DNA from: Pelecanus crispus
Lineage: Eukaryota > Chordata > Aves > Pelecaniformes > Pelecanidae
Direction of reading: 5' to 3'
Length of the DNA stretch: 64,000 nucleotides
NCBI RefSeq assembly: GCF_030463565.1
Contig: NC_134643.1
Location: 8,726,657 to 8,790,656, forward strand
Below, in pieces: positions 23,765 through 37,014 of this stretch. The position numbers were made by a program, and so were the translations under genes. The notes below the pieces were generated by a model. The model saw only the letters and a program-made list of their open reading frames with translations. It was not told the origin of the DNA and did not search any database. Within the stretch, counting starts at the first letter, position 1, and the number at the start of each line of letters is the position of its first letter.

Positions 23765-26700
23765 AGTTTATGACTGCATAAAATCCATCTCAAGTAGAAG
23801 TGGGTGACTTAACAAACTTCATTCATCAAGTCCAGGAACCACAGCAATCAACTGGCAGATTGACAGGCTCAGGACTGACAGCAAAAGTTGGGTACCAACT
23901 GCCTGACCCAAATCAGCGTGGGCAGCTGGTGGAGGGGGCTGCCCTTCAGCGTCATGCTGCCTGCCTGCCTGCATAAACAACACAGGCAGTTTCCAACCAA
24001 CAGGCTGAAATACGTGTGTGTAATGATGCAACGCACTTGTTTAATGTTTGCTTGCGCTGCCTGAGCTAAACACAGATGGTAGGGTTTGCTACTGCCTCTG
24101 CACCAGGGCTCTGCAGGCATTTCACTGCCTCAGCTCCTTGCTGAACCCTCACAGGCGACGATCCAAAGGCATCGCTGTAATATCCTTAGACCTAATTATC
24201 CAGAACTTCAGGCAGTGGGAACGGTAACCCAGCTACAGAAGTTTTAACAGAGGGTTGGGTTTTTTTACAGACATTCAGAAATTTTCCTAAGCACAGATGG
24301 TTCCTCACCACGACACACCGAGTCCTCTCTCAGCTGAGCCTGCAAGATGGTCCCTGATGGAGCTATTGCCATTTAACCTCCATACAGCTTCCACCCTTCA
24401 GGTTTTATTCTTTTGATCGAGTCTTTAAACTTTTTTTTTTCCTTCCCAACCCCACAACAGGCACACACACAGCTCACAGGTGCAGCTTTCCACCGCTTGA
24501 CTTTGCCGGGGTCGGTTTTGTTGGCTGCAGCTGGCTGCCTGATTGAACAGGCAGGAATTCCCATTTCAATGCCCACAATGCATCTAACAGCTGTCTTGCT
24601 CTCATAGACTGTTCTGATTTTGATGAAAATGGTTTTAAATAGCTGCTTTCCCCTCACACCCACCCTTTGACTTCACAGCGATATAATCAGGTCATGATAA
24701 ACCACAGCACGGGCGTGTTTCACTCTACCTTCAGGAACAAATATTTGGCAAGAACAAAAGTTGCAGGCGCATTTGAGGTGCTTCAGGCTTGGAAAATATT
24801 TAATATTTAATTCACATGCCTCAAATGTGAAATTAACAGCCAAATTTAAGGAGCAACTTTGAAAACCTTACTGCAGCAAAATATCTTCTGAAGATGGGAG
24901 GCAACGGCAATCCAGAATGTGTTTTAGGTGTGAAAGAGCTGAGTCAAGCTGTTGTAGCGTTGTTTAAAGCTGGATGAAGGCATAGCTATTGCTGTGGTTA
25001 AACCTCCTGGTTCCCAGAGGCACGTGAAAATGCCAGAATTGCACATTCCACTTTAAAAATATGTCTCTGAGCCCTTGGACTTGTAAAAGAGAGTCTGAAG
25101 ACTTACCCTGCAGGTAATCAGTAATGCACTGACATGTGCCTATGGCCCTGCGCAGCTTCTAACGGGGAGGAGACAGCGAGTGCCCTTTAGCAGGGAGGGA
25201 ACAGATCCTTCATCACTGCACAGCACTGTGCTATCAGGGCAGTGTCCCATGCTTCACCCCTCTTCTGCTTTGTGCCCCCCATAGCAGACGCAGAGGGTCA
25301 CCCCATCGGCGTCCCGCCGGATCTAGCTGCATCGAGCTCGGGTGACTGCGGGGGACAGGAGCAGCAGAGGCTGCTGGGCTCCGGAGGGGACCAATACAAC
25401 ACATTTTCTATGCCCAAAGGCACCTCATCCTGCTGCTCTGACACTCTGGAGCTGATGCTGCACAAAGAGAGAGGGCAGGCACAGGCAAGAACTATTAAGA
25501 AGGTAGATTTTAGCAAATAAAAAAGATGCCAAATTTGGCTAGCCTGAAAGCTGCTCAGTGCCACCCTCCTGCTCTTGCCCCTCCTCCTCCAGGATATTAT
25601 TTAATTTGGTATAGATACCAATTTCATAGCTGCATTTTGAGATCCATGGCAATTGCCCAAGTGGCAGAAATCCCTCAATGGAAAGACTGAGGGGAAGCAT
25701 TGTCCGTGTTTCTGACACGGATCCGGATGTCTGTCCCGGCACTAACAGTGCTGTTAACTTCCAAGGAGTTCTTGGCTCAGTTCAGCACGCAGCTTTCCTC
25801 CAGTGCTCCCTACAAGAGATGGCTGCACCTATACACACTAGCTATGAGCATAGAAAGGGAGGTCAGATCCCAGCCTGTGTCCTTTTGGCAGAATCCTCCT
25901 TTATGGCTCACTTGCCAGCAACAGTAACTAGTGTTTCACAACTTCCTTCTCTGCCACTAGCTCTATTGTAGGCGGACAAAAGGCTTTCTCCTGGCATGTG
26001 ATGCTGGGAGACAGAAGGCACCTCTTTTGCCAGAGTCTATGAAATGGTGGTCTCAGCAGTAGGGAAAAAATAGCTTTTCGGGCTGCTGAGTTTGCTGGCA
26101 TCAGCAAATATCGACTTGCAGAACAAGACAGCTCCAGAACGCTGTGGGCTGATGGCAGCTATTTCTGCATCAGTTAGTTGGGTGCGGGAGTCCCACCTGG
26201 TACACAAAACATTTCCACTCACATGTTTTGTCCAGAATATTTTCCATCCTAATCTTAAAACTGCTACTTAAGCATATATGTGACTTGAGTGCCTTTCCCT
26301 CTAAATAATATTGCATAGGAACCCCCACCAAGCCATGGGACAATGGAAATTGTTTGGGCTCTGCTGAGCTCATTTGACTCATGGCAACTGCAAGTCCGTC
26401 CTTACGTGCACACCTGCCTCCATGGTCACTCCCAGGCAAATGAAGTCATGGCTGAGCAGACAAGAGGTTCTGAACCAGGATCTAAATATTTACTCCCAAA
26501 TAAGTATATGTTCTTGGCCACAAGGAAAACTCTGGTACTTCGCAAACTTTAGGCACACAATTTAATCCATGCATTGAAATGCTTTGGCAATGAAATACAA
26601 ATTTGTGTATTTTGTACATAGTTTTATACCTCACTGCAAAATGTTATGGTAGTTTTGGATAGGAAATGCAGAATATGTTATCCAGATGTACCTCGGAGGG

Positions 26701-29700
26701 AAATGGAGGTAGATAGGAAGTTTTCAAGTAAGGTGTGTTTGGCCACATCACCAGAGTTAACACTCTACTCTTTTATGAAGTGCTAGAAAATCTTAACAAG
26801 GTGGAAGGGATGTGAGGAACATGGACGTAACATCTGCGACAGAGCACATCCAAAAGACAAGTAACATTAACACTGAAGCAGGTCCTTGGCTCATTACTGA
26901 TGCGGAAGGAGCAATTCCTCTCCCAAGTTATCTTTACCAGCATGAAGACTGAATTACATGGTTTGTTTGATAATGAATTTCTACCCCACCCCCTCCAAAA
27001 CATGACTATTACAAGTATTGTCAGGGGGTTGTGCTGCCATTTTCATGGAGGAGGTGAGCAGCAGAGCACTCACGTAGCATCTGGTTGAGCGCCATCTCAG
27101 TGCCTTCTTTGGCAAAACACCCCCAGAGCTGGCCTGGCCACCAGCATACGGCCTGCTGTGAAATGCAGATCTCAGCTCTGAGAGATGCAGCCACCTCATC
27201 TGAAGGTGGAGGAAGATCTCATCAGGAAGACAGCTGAATTAATAACTGATAATTAGTGAATAAAGAGAAGAAACCTGGTGCCTCTTGGTGGTTCTAGCTC
27301 TCACTTTATTTTTCTTGAGACTACCTAGAAATGAAAGTTTTGTGTTCCATGAAAGATTGCTTCCATAGTCCCGTTCTCGGAGAGGAGCAAGCTCAATTTT
27401 TATGTTCTTTTCAGCTCAATACGGTTGTGACCTTTTCTATGCCCAGGTCAGCTTGAGAGAGCTGAAAAGACTAGAAGACAGCAGAAGACCCCTAACTGGA
27501 GGAACAATCTTAAGGAGATTTCAATTGCTGGGCTACAAGTGAATTTGATGAAACCAACAGACAAATGAGTTGCTGCTGAAGTCATCAGAATTATGCCAAC
27601 AGAGACTATAGTTTCAAGGGTCTGGATTTTCTGATGGCCTGCGATAATGTAACTCCTGATGTCCGTGAACTTCCTCTCCCATTTGCAAGACCAGAGTATT
27701 GTCCCTAAGAATGCAACACTTCTCTCCCTTGTACAAGAAAAGCACCAGTGGGCAGATGGATTCAAGCCCTCCAATTAGCTAAGGATAAGCCAACTGGTTT
27801 GTAGTAAAAATATAGTGCATTAGTATAAAATCTATTGAAAGTCTTTACCTGGTCATCCGAGCATTTCAACCACATTGGACAGATTTTCATGTAGTTCTGC
27901 ACTTCCTTTTTTAAAGTAGATGTACCCAAACAATTTACAAATACATATATATACACCTATCCGTCCATCTATCTGTCTACCTATGTTTGTGACAGAAAAG
28001 ACTGAAAAGTCACTGCAAAACCAAACAAGACAGGCTTGATTCAGTGACCTCAACACATGTATCTAGAGCCATTTCAAACTTTCTTGTCTGAAGCACCTGG
28101 TGTGGGCAGATATGACACAGGACGTCCAGGAGATGCACATCCTTCCAGCCCAGCTGGAAGCCACACAGAGCATCCTAGGGCATCCCAAATGGCACTAGAG
28201 ATGTATGCCCAGTCAAATGATTCAAGTCCAGGTTTTCCAGACAAGACAAGGCTGCCAAGGCTCAGATGTGAACTTTTAGGCATTTATTAATTTGTAACAT
28301 ATTAGAAATTTGCTTTTTACCATTTTTACCATTGCATTCAACCAACTGTGATCTGAGTCCTTTTTCTACTGGCATTTGATGTGGCACTGAGCTACAGAAA
28401 TAACAGCATATTTCAAGGGCTTCCAATGCATGAACTAGCTTCTTTCCCAAGTACTGCGTCTTGTTTTATTTTGCTCCTCCAGCCAGTAGAAAGTAGGTCT
28501 CACTTTGTCCAGGATGGGTCAAGTTACCAGAGGAAGGTTTCTTCCTGCCATTAAGGGATCTGCTGCCAATCTCAGGCTTGGGACCAGCTGAGATCCTGCC
28601 CGTCAAGGCTGAAGCTGTTCATTCAGGACTCAGTATATCATAACCTGTCCTGCTGCCACCCACACCTTTCACAGTAGGAGGGTGCCTGGGCAGTGCAACC
28701 CAGGATGGGAGGTGGCACGTTCCTTTCTGGTGGGGTTGGAAGGGATTCTGCTCACTTCCACAGGGAGACAGGGGCTTCTTGAGGTAGAAACACAATGAAC
28801 AAGCCCTCTGCTTTCCTTTAATGAGTTGTACCATGGCCGCCTGCTATCTTCCTGCACCTTCATTTTCTGTACTTAAAATTAAGCTCACAGGCTCTACCTG
28901 TATACATGTCAGATAATTCCTTCAAACAAGTAGAATGTCCTGGAGTAGTGGAATTTTCTGGTTGTGTTGCCATCCATTGTATAAATCCCTGATTGCAAGG
29001 GATTTGAAGAATGCCAAAACAAGAATAAGAGAGTTGAGAGCTCAAATCCTATTGAAATCCTCTGAAAACTTCAGTTTAGCAGAGTAAAATGAGGTGGCAA
29101 AGCCTTTGGATATCTATAGATTTTGGCAAAGTATAATACACCAAGGTAGGAAGAGATGTATTTAGAGGAGGTCTAAAGAGCTTAAGTTATTATTTATAAT
29201 AGCTTCAAGTGCAGTAGACTGCATATTCATGGCCAACTGCTACAAAGACAACAAGCAAAGGAAAATGCAGGCTTATTCAAGAATTATTGCCAAACAGCAA
29301 AGATCTATGGATTATGGAATAATCCCCACAAGGGAACATGTACGTACATTTATGCTATACTGACTCTCCCATCCATTATAAGATTACAGATGCAAGATGA
29401 AACACTTGAATTTTGTCCTTTGTGCCCTACATTCAGATATTTGAAAACACTCTCTCAAACTGTTTTTTCCAGCATTCTGCCTTACTCAGTAATGTGTAAT
29501 GGACAGGGTTATCCGCAGGGACGCTGCCTCCTTCCTTCACTGCTAAGATGAAAGGCAAGAACCTTCCAGGAAAGCCAAGATGGATTTGTGGTCAAGGAGC
29601 TGCCTGTGGAAGTTGCAGCTGGTGCCAAGTACCTCTGTATGAGATTATAAGGTGATGTGATTTCTGGCTGCAGCTGATTAGTGTTAGCAGCTAGTGCTTA

Positions 29701-31250
29701 GACTGTGACTTCTGCTGGTCAGTGCTCTCCTTGCCCTGCCTGGACCAAGATTATGGCACTCCCATACTGCTGATGGCACTGCAGGCAGAGGCCCTTCCTA
29801 ACCCTGATAGCATAATGACATACTTTAAATAAACTCACCTGAAAACACACCAAAAAAAAGCCAAACCCATGATTCTTTCTAAACTTCAATTTTCTGATAG
29901 AACTGCATTGGGAAGCAGTCACATGTCGAGACCTCACGTACCAGCAACCATCAGCAGACTGGGAATACATCATTGGAAACCTACCTCCAACTCCCAGCCT
30001 AAATCCTAGCAGAGCTCGGCCGCAGCTTGTGCAACATGGCCAGACAGATTTAAAGCTGCCTCACATCAATATATCTTTTGCTTGTAAATTACAAACTCTA
30101 CTGGTGTCAGGCACACTTAAAATCAATAGAGAACCTAATCTCTGCTCCGGTTGGGTATTGATTTAACTACATTGACTTAAATTCAAATATAGTAAATCAA
30201 TAGAGCTCCCTAACATTGACATAAAAACACAGGTTAAAGGTACTTCTATCACCGTAGGAAAAATAATTTTAGCAGGATTAATTCTTTTTTGCCTGGGTTT
30301 CCCTCTGGATATGGTTGAATAGTCACAAGCAGGCAGGTTAGTTCCTTAAGACATATAAGAGGTAACAGCATGGCTGAAAGGAAGAAACCTCCAGGATAAG
30401 CTGGAAAACCAGAAGGCAGTACACGCCGCTATGTCCTGCAAAGCTCAGCTGTCCCTGTTTTCGTATGCCCATGTGCATAAATGGGCATGTGAATTCTGCC
30501 AGTTTTCTGCCAGACTAAAACGAAGTAACTGAAGCCACTTGCACCAGCAGCCTGAGGTTAAATTAAACCATTGTGGGACCTGGAGAGGACTGGATTCTGT
30601 GCCACCTTGTAGTGGAAATTTCTTACTGGGTCTGAGGCAAAGAATATTAATAAGAAAATCAGGAGAGTGGATGCATACAAATGGTAGCAATACATAGAAA
30701 GAGGCAGATTGTTTCCTAGCAACACAGGCTTTAGGCTGGTTAGTCTTGGTTAGCATTTTCTGACTAATAGCTGCAATTTTTATCTGTACCGCTGCTTGCT
30801 TGCCTACCTGTGCTGAAAGATAGAGAAAAAGCAATAGAGAACGTAGGATAGGATCCATCTGTGCTAGATGACATGTCTGAAAGTGAGATCTCTGTGTGAG
30901 GGACTTGCCAGTGCCCTGAAAAACGATGGGCTGAAAGCACTTCTAGGGACGCGCATTTCTGCCATGCGTGAACTAGCTCAGACCCAGACCTTGTGCTTCA
31001 GGTAGCTAAGCCAGGGCACATGAGTTTCACCTCCACTGTGTTTTGGCACTTTCCACCTTCCCTATCTCCATCCCACAGTACCATGTGCTCCAGGAATACC
31101 CCATGGCTAATTCTGCTCTCAGTGTCATCAGCGAGAGACCCTTGACTTCACTGGTAATAGGGCAGAGCCCTTACATTTTATTTATTTACGGATTTCTTCT
31201 GTGGCTTTATTTCTATCATGCCCTTTGAGAATAATGTAGGAAACCAGCTT

Positions 31251-31253
<3 letters not shown>
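23765..31253. other. Intergenic stretch, no gene seen
   Basis: About 7.5 kb with only short unsupported open frames. A small tetranucleotide-like patch (CCGTCCATCTATCTGTCTAC) lies near 27961-27980. In the ancestral layout this lies between the CDNF 3' end and FAM107B. Confidence 0.5.

Positions 31254-31284
<31 letters not shown>
31254..31284. repeat. (TG)n microsatellite
   Basis: About 15 uninterrupted TG dinucleotides, about 210 bases downstream of the CDNF exon 4 relic (which lies on the minus strand). Confidence 0.97.
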
Positions 31285-31286
<2 letters not shown>

Positions 31287-31493
31287 ATGCATGTGTACGT
31301 ACAGGTCTTGGCGTATTGGGACCTCTGCTCACCTATTGCAAGGTAAATAATGATTGTATGTCTGCTAGAATCCTTTTCTGAAGGTTGAAAAATGCCTCGC
31401 ACCGCTAGGTGCTACGAAAGCAATTTTAATAAACTCCCCAAGCACCCCTTTAGACAGTATCTGTGAGCAATATGGGCTTGATACTGGTGTCAG

Positions 31494-31672
31494 CTAAAGG
31501 TCTGATCCGAGGTTTCCGCACGTACACTTCAGGAGCAGATCCTTAATCAGGCACACAAGTTCTGCTTTCCGTATAGACCCTGCTCACTTCTCCCCAGCCT
31601 GTCAGTACTTCCTGAGCTCAGCCTCTCTCATCCTCCTGGAGAGCTCCACGGATTTTAAGTCCAGTTTCCTTT
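31494..31672 (-). pseudogene. CDNF: CDNF exon 4 relic (C-terminal SAP-like domain)
   Basis: An intact acceptor (TCTTGCAG) is followed by a frame reading RKLDLKSVELSRRMREAELR, which matches the family's KKLDLASVDL...MRVAELR. After two in-frame TGA codons comes LVCLIKDLLLK and finally GSDL followed by TAG, corresponding to the family's LIKELAPK and C-terminal KTEL or RTDL ER-retention signal. From the first K after the acceptor to the final L, the relic and the human exon as I recall it have the same number of codons. One inserted codon near SRRMR is balanced by one lost near the family Trp. One TGA falls on the first Cys of the CXXC motif and the second Cys has become Ser. Confidence 0.85.
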
Positions 31673-32725
31673 CTGCAAGAGGAAAGAATGTGAGAGATGC
31701 TTTAGAGAGCACGTAAGTTTTCATGTTGTCTTTAACTCTTCTGTGCTGCTGGAGAAGAAAAAATCACCCAGTTCAAGCAAACCCTGCAGAGTGATTGCTG
31801 TAACGCAGGGGGTGGCAGAGTCGGGGAGGGCAGCTGCTGCACCCCAAATAACATGGGCTTGCAGTCCTGTTCCCTCCAGTGATCTGTCTGCAGCTCCAAG
31901 TATTTACAGCCAAGGACCAGGGCCTTGCCAGTCCATGACATCTCTAGAGGTGGTGGCACCAGCTCCTCTGTCTCTTCCCCATAGTTCGGGATCTCCACAG
32001 CCTTCCCCTCCCCAAGTGGGAAGGCTGTGGAATAAATCTTACCAGACACCAGAGAAATCACAGAGGAGAATGAGTCACGAGAAGTGCCCAGCCATGAGAA
32101 AAGCTTATGCCAACACTTGTGCTTTACTAGGACAAAAGCAGCAGATTCACAAGATACAAAGACACTGGAAATTGAGGCTTCATTCAGTCCATGGGACTGG
32201 CTGTTTATATCCTACATTCAGTTTTTATCTGCCATGAAAAACTATCAGGGTAAGAGGAGAGCAAGCAGGTTTTTGATGTACAAAGAAAGCAAGGCCTGAT
32301 TAACTGAAGAGGGAGAAGAGATTTCATTTATTCGAGTTATTTAAAACTCTGCAGTCTTTGTTAACAGCTGCTCAACTTGAACAAGCAACGTCTCTCTGAA
32401 GGAGTCAGCACTGCTCCTCCTTCACAGCAGAGCTGGGAAAGTGCCCATCCGCACGCATGAGTCACCCGGACGGGCCTCCAGCAAAGACTGCTCTGGCTGG
32501 GACGAAAGCGTAAACCCCAAACCCTTTACTTTTCCTGGCCTAAGCTGTAAGTAAACGAGAAGAGGGAGGCGCGTAGTACAGAACTATTTATTTCCCTTTC
32601 TGCTTAGGTTTAGAAGGGCTAAGGAACAGAAAGAGTCTGCCGCAGGGACCCAGAGGGGTAAACGAATGCGAACAGACAATGAGACCCCAAAGGCCAGCAA
32701 TTTGCTTTAAAACCTCAACCTGCCT

Positions 32726-32865
32726 TATCTGAGCTCACCAAGATGAATATCTGCCATCTTAAACTTTTCACAGATCTTTGGCAGAGGCACGTGGGCACCC
32801 ACCGTGCAACTGACTTCCGCAACCATTTTTGTGGGTATGTTACCGGTGGCTCCACAGTAACAGCA
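32726..32865 (-). pseudogene. CDNF: CDNF exon 3 relic
   Basis: A canonical acceptor (TGTTTTTCAG) precedes a frame reading CCYCGATGNIPTK, MVAEVSCTVGAHVPLPK and ICEKFK, ending in GELR. The family has LCYYLGAT..ATKI, EVS...HVP..KICEKLKK and ends in CELKY. The match covers the whole exon. One codon is missing in the CYYLG motif, a second is lost near the end, the last family Cys is Gly, and a TAA replaces the terminal Tyr. No GT donor follows at the expected place (AGATAAGG is found). Confidence 0.85.
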
Positions 32866-35257
32866 CTGAAAAACACAGGACAGGGAGTTAATGCCCAGAC
32901 AGAAGAGGGGGTGCTGCAAAGTGGGGAATGCTTTCACACCCCCAGAAGTCCATGGGAGCAGAAGGCACCCAAGTGAGGGGTGTTGACTGCCACAAGCCAC
33001 TTGCTAAGATCACAGGACTCCTTCTTCCATGGGGTAAAACATATAGCAAAGTGGAGGGCACAGCAGTGCCAGACCAGCTCGTAAAGGATATTGATAAAGT
33101 GCAAATAATGGATTTTCAAGGTGATATTGAATGATGTTACTACTATTTGGCAACATTTTGTTTAATTTTGTACCTATAATAAATCCTGAAGGTAAGCCTT
33201 GGATTGTGTCCACCTGTCACATGAGTAAACATAATGAATGTGCAATTAAATGAATTAATGAGTAAGGTGATACACCAGTGAAGCACTCCTCTTCATAGTA
33301 GAATGCATCCCATTGAAAGCAGTGGGGTTTTCCTACTAGCTTTTACAGTATAGGGAAGGTAAACAGACCACCTGTGGTTTTAAATCAAGGGTGAGAGTCT
33401 TCCACCTCTACCCATCTAATCTGTCCTGCCAGAAGCCATGGTAGATAAGCACTCTTCAGCACAGGAGGAGAAGGCTGATCCGCTGAAATCTCTGCACATC
33501 TTCTGCCCACACTGATTCACTGTTTCTCTGCACCCCAAGGAATTCCTGTTGGTTTGGCTCGTTTCTTCACTTTTCACTTTTATTATGACTGTAAGTTCTT
33601 CGAGCAGATCTTGTCTTTTTGCTCTGTGGTTGAACAGCGCTCAGAGGAATAACCTCTCGGCATGAAAACAGGCCAGGAAAATCCCCGAATGATAACCTGG
33701 GAAAATCCAGAGCTGAAGATGCAGTGCATGCCTTTCTTCAAAGGGTATGTCCATGGGAGAGATTGGTGCTGCAGATGTGTCTGCTGAAGTTGGCCTAAAA
33801 CTGCTTCTCGGTGGAGCAGGACTTGTCCCTTGTGAGCTACCAGAAAGCAGCGCGTCCTCTGCAGCAGCGCTTCCGTGAAGACCTCAGGGATTCCCCTCCC
33901 ACTTCCAAAGCAGTGCAGAGGCCATGCAGCACGACTGATTAACATCAGAGCGTGGAGAGATTTTACAGCACAAACTGCCTGATTGCACAAAGCTCCTGTG
34001 GTAGGATCTGTCGACATAGTGTGTCCCAGCTGCCTGGACCCCAGGTCTCCCTGAGCGAGAAGTCCTTCCGTCTCCACAAACACGTGCAGCTTTCCACAAA
34101 AGTGACAGCTGTTCTTTTAGAGGCAGTTATCTGGACCCAGGTCATTAAAACCAGAACATCACACAGTAAAAAGTATTGGGTTCCTGAAATACCTCTGAAG
34201 CCCTGAAGTTGCCCCCAAGGGAGAAGAGTGCGGCTGTCTGCTCACCAGCAGCACAGCCTCCCTCCTCTGCACCCTGGGCCCTTCCCAGCTTCGGTCTGGA
34301 AAGGTGGAAGGGGATTTCAGTGTATCTATTCAGTCATCAGCTGATGAGCTGCCAACAACTATGTTAATTTTCCCCTCTTGTAATAGGCCGTTTAGGGCCC
34401 CAGCCAATGACCAGGGAAGCTGCTGGAAAGAGTCTCACTGATCTCAATGGCTATCCAACAATATGCAGCCATATACGCCAAAAATTAAACACAGATCCTC
34501 CAAATTCGCTTCATGCAGGCCACAGGACTGTCCTCTGCTCCTCGTAATTATCATTATTATTGTCATTACTGGATTTGAATTAATGCCCGTGAGTGCAGAT
34601 GGACAGAGATTTTTATCAAACACAACTTCTGTTATTTAACTAGGACTTTCTCAGAACTTAAAACAAAGGAGAACGGTTCCAGATGCTGCTCTTTTCCTTT
34701 TGCATCCCCACAGCTGCTGACCAGCTATGGTGTCCACAGCAAAATCTGAATTTCTTTTAAGTGAATTGTAAAATCTGTCCAAAAATTCTTTACATACTGC
34801 AACAATAAAATAAAAACCTTAAGCCGAACAGCAGAAACTGGTAAAGCTGCCAAAAGAATGTTAACAAGTTAGCGAAAGACAGGGATCATTAACACTTAAA
34901 AAAAAAAAAATTACTGCTCTGCAGTTTAAAAAAAGAATTCTAACTTCATCTTTTAGCTTTATAGATAACAGTGGGTTTGTGGGAAAGGAAATCGTTCTGT
35001 CAGCTCTGCATGGATCCCATTAACACTTTTTTAATAAAAGGAGCTCAGAATCTATCAGCACTTTGATCTCAGTTCAATAAAGCTAATCTTAGCTTTGGTT
35101 TTAACATGGACATTTAATTGTGTTTAATCACCTTCTGCAAAAATCAATTTAGTTGACATGATACTGACCAGGACTGGTCAGCAGAGATAAGGAAGAGCTA
35201 TGTTCTAGCTACTCCATCCTATTACACTCACCTCTAAGCAGGCAACTAATTAATGTG
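32866..35257. other. Former CDNF intron 2, no gene seen
   Basis: This stretch lies between the exon 3 and exon 2 relics. The longest open frame is on the minus strand at 33583-34083. It has no recognisable domain and no clear splice sites, and I treat it as chance. Confidence 0.5.
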
Positions 35258-35430
35258 GTTATCCTCATAACACCCTTGGGAGGAAGGGAAAATGCTACTT
35301 TTTTTTTTTTTTTTTCAGATGAAGAACTCAAGAAACAGTTAAATTAAATGACTTCCTCAAGGTCACATAGTAAATCTCTGACAGTGCACAGAATGAACTT
35401 CTTGTTTCACGCTGGCACCCTCAGTCCTAA
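35258..35430 (-). mobile_element. MIR-like ancient SINE relic
   Basis: The plus strand reads TTTCAGATGAAGAACTCAAG, then ATGACTTCCTCAAGGTCACA and TAGTAAATCTCTGACAG. This matches the reverse complement of MIR SINE text (cagatgaggaaactgagg, gacttgcccaaggtcaca, cagctagtaag). It is preceded by CCTCATAACACCCTTGGGAG, corresponding to the CTCACAACAACCCTATGAGG of MIR. A T17 run is inserted in the middle. Such relics predate birds. Confidence 0.6.
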
Positions 35431-35729
35431 ATCAGTTCTTTGCCTAAAACTAAGCCATCTGTCACTAACTAACCTGACACTGATTGCAGCCTATTTTGGT
35501 AGTCGGCTCTTCTTAAACTGCTAGTTTAAACGCCGCTCAGTTTTGTATTGAACTTGCCCTGCAGAGTATAAACTTCATGCCAGTGCTCAATGAACACAAG
35601 GTTTTCCACCCAGAGCACAAAAGTGAATTTCAAGCATATTGTACCGTGGAGCTTGCTTGGAAAGCTCTCAGATTGCCCCATAGCACCCGTTGTAATTCAT
35701 GTCATAACTTAGGTCTGCGTTATTAACCG

Positions 35730-35880
35730 TAACATTTTATATTTACAGAGCATCCTCCAGCCAAGGATCTCAGTACACTTCCTATCTATTACTAAAACCT
35801 TTCAACATTCCTGCAAAGTGAATTTGACATCATTTAGGAGATGGAAAAACTGGGACACAGAGAAGAAAAAGGCCAAAAAT
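35730..35880 (-). mobile_element. Second MIR-like or related ancient repeat relic
   Basis: The plus strand contains AAGGATCTCAGTACACTTCC, then ACATTCCTGCAAAGTGAATT and GGAGATGGAAAAACTGGGAC followed by ACAGAG. The end is the same 'gatggggaaactgaggcacagag' text found in MIR-like elements. The 'aaggatctcaaagcact' text is common in ancient reptile and bird repeats. It lies about 300 bases from the previous relic in the same orientation. Confidence 0.45.
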
Positions 35881-37014
35881 TTAAAAAGAAGTTATTTGAA
35901 GATTTTTCATTTATTTTCCTTGAAAAAAACCCATCATTTGTATGCATGTTTAAAAGTTCTCAGACTTGACAAGAGTAATAAAGTTGTTCAGGCAACCATG
36001 ACCATCATAGATGTGCCCAGGCATGATAGTGCCTAATACGGTCTACAGCAATGCTCAAAACAGCAATGAGAATATTACTAATTTCTTGTTTTATTAACAG
36101 AGACTATACGTGCAATTATCTGTGGCACATGCTTATTCTTACTCTAAAGAAAATCATACATATTTGATTTTCATAAAAGCCAACAAAGCCTTGTCAAAGG
36201 TGACTTGTGCTAGTTCTCAGTTCTAGCTATGAAGTATGTTTGCTGTGTTTAATTAGCCCTTAGTGCCTCCTTACTCCTGTCAAGAATAATCTGGGATTAG
36301 CTGAATGGTGGCGGAGAAGAACGGTAGCGGAGTAACTTGGAAGAGGTTTGGATCTTCAGGACAACGCTACTTTCAGACAAACTGCGTCAGCTGGAGTCAC
36401 TGGGGGATCCCCTCGGGGTACTTCAGCGTGGGTCAGCAGCTCATCCAGTGAACACTGATCAACGCCCCAGGTACAGGTTGGAAGTTTGCTTGTTTCAGGT
36501 TGTAAGAAAACCATTTTTTTTCTACTTTGTGACTCAAGTTTGTGATGTGGAGTACAATAAAGGATGGTTTATTTTGCAGGCACTCAAAACTTTTTCAAGA
36601 AAAGAGAGAAAGAAAGCTAACATTCTTGACTTACACGCAAAAACAAATAGATGTTTAAAATGCTTTATGTCATCTAAAATACAAAAAAATCTTGGCATAT
36701 TCTCTGATAAGCACTCCGGTGTAAGTAAAAAAAATAAATCTGGCTTCAACTTTACTGCAAACCTACTGAGCTGCCAGACTAAACGTTGCAGATGAGTTGT
36801 AGCATTGCAATTACATGCTGCATTTATGCCACCTACAGGCATTAATACCAGCTTTTCAACAGGTTTGCCTGCCAAACTTTCTATGTACTTCTTTTTCAGA
36901 CTGCCATGAGAAGACTCCGTAGAAGTCAGCCCTGACCTTCAACTCATAAAAACATTCTGTTCAGCTTATTAAAAATTAACACAAGTATTTAATTAATCTG
37001 ATCCACTAACTGAA

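Noticed and set aside
31580-31610. TGA at the CXXC cysteine of CDNF exon 4 as a possible selenocysteine codon
   Set aside because: A second TGA lies six codons upstream at a non-Cys position, the partner Cys is Ser, exon 3 lacks a donor and exon 2 has a stop. Decay is the simpler reading.
33583-34083. Minus-strand open frame of 166 codons
   Set aside because: No recognisable domain and no convincing splice or start context. It lies within the dead CDNF intron.
34200-34250. Plus-strand text GGAGAAGAGTGCGG resembling the WGEEC motif of CDNF
   Set aside because: Wrong strand and wrong order between exons 2 and 3, and no neighbouring residues match. The true exon 4 relic is at 31494-31672.
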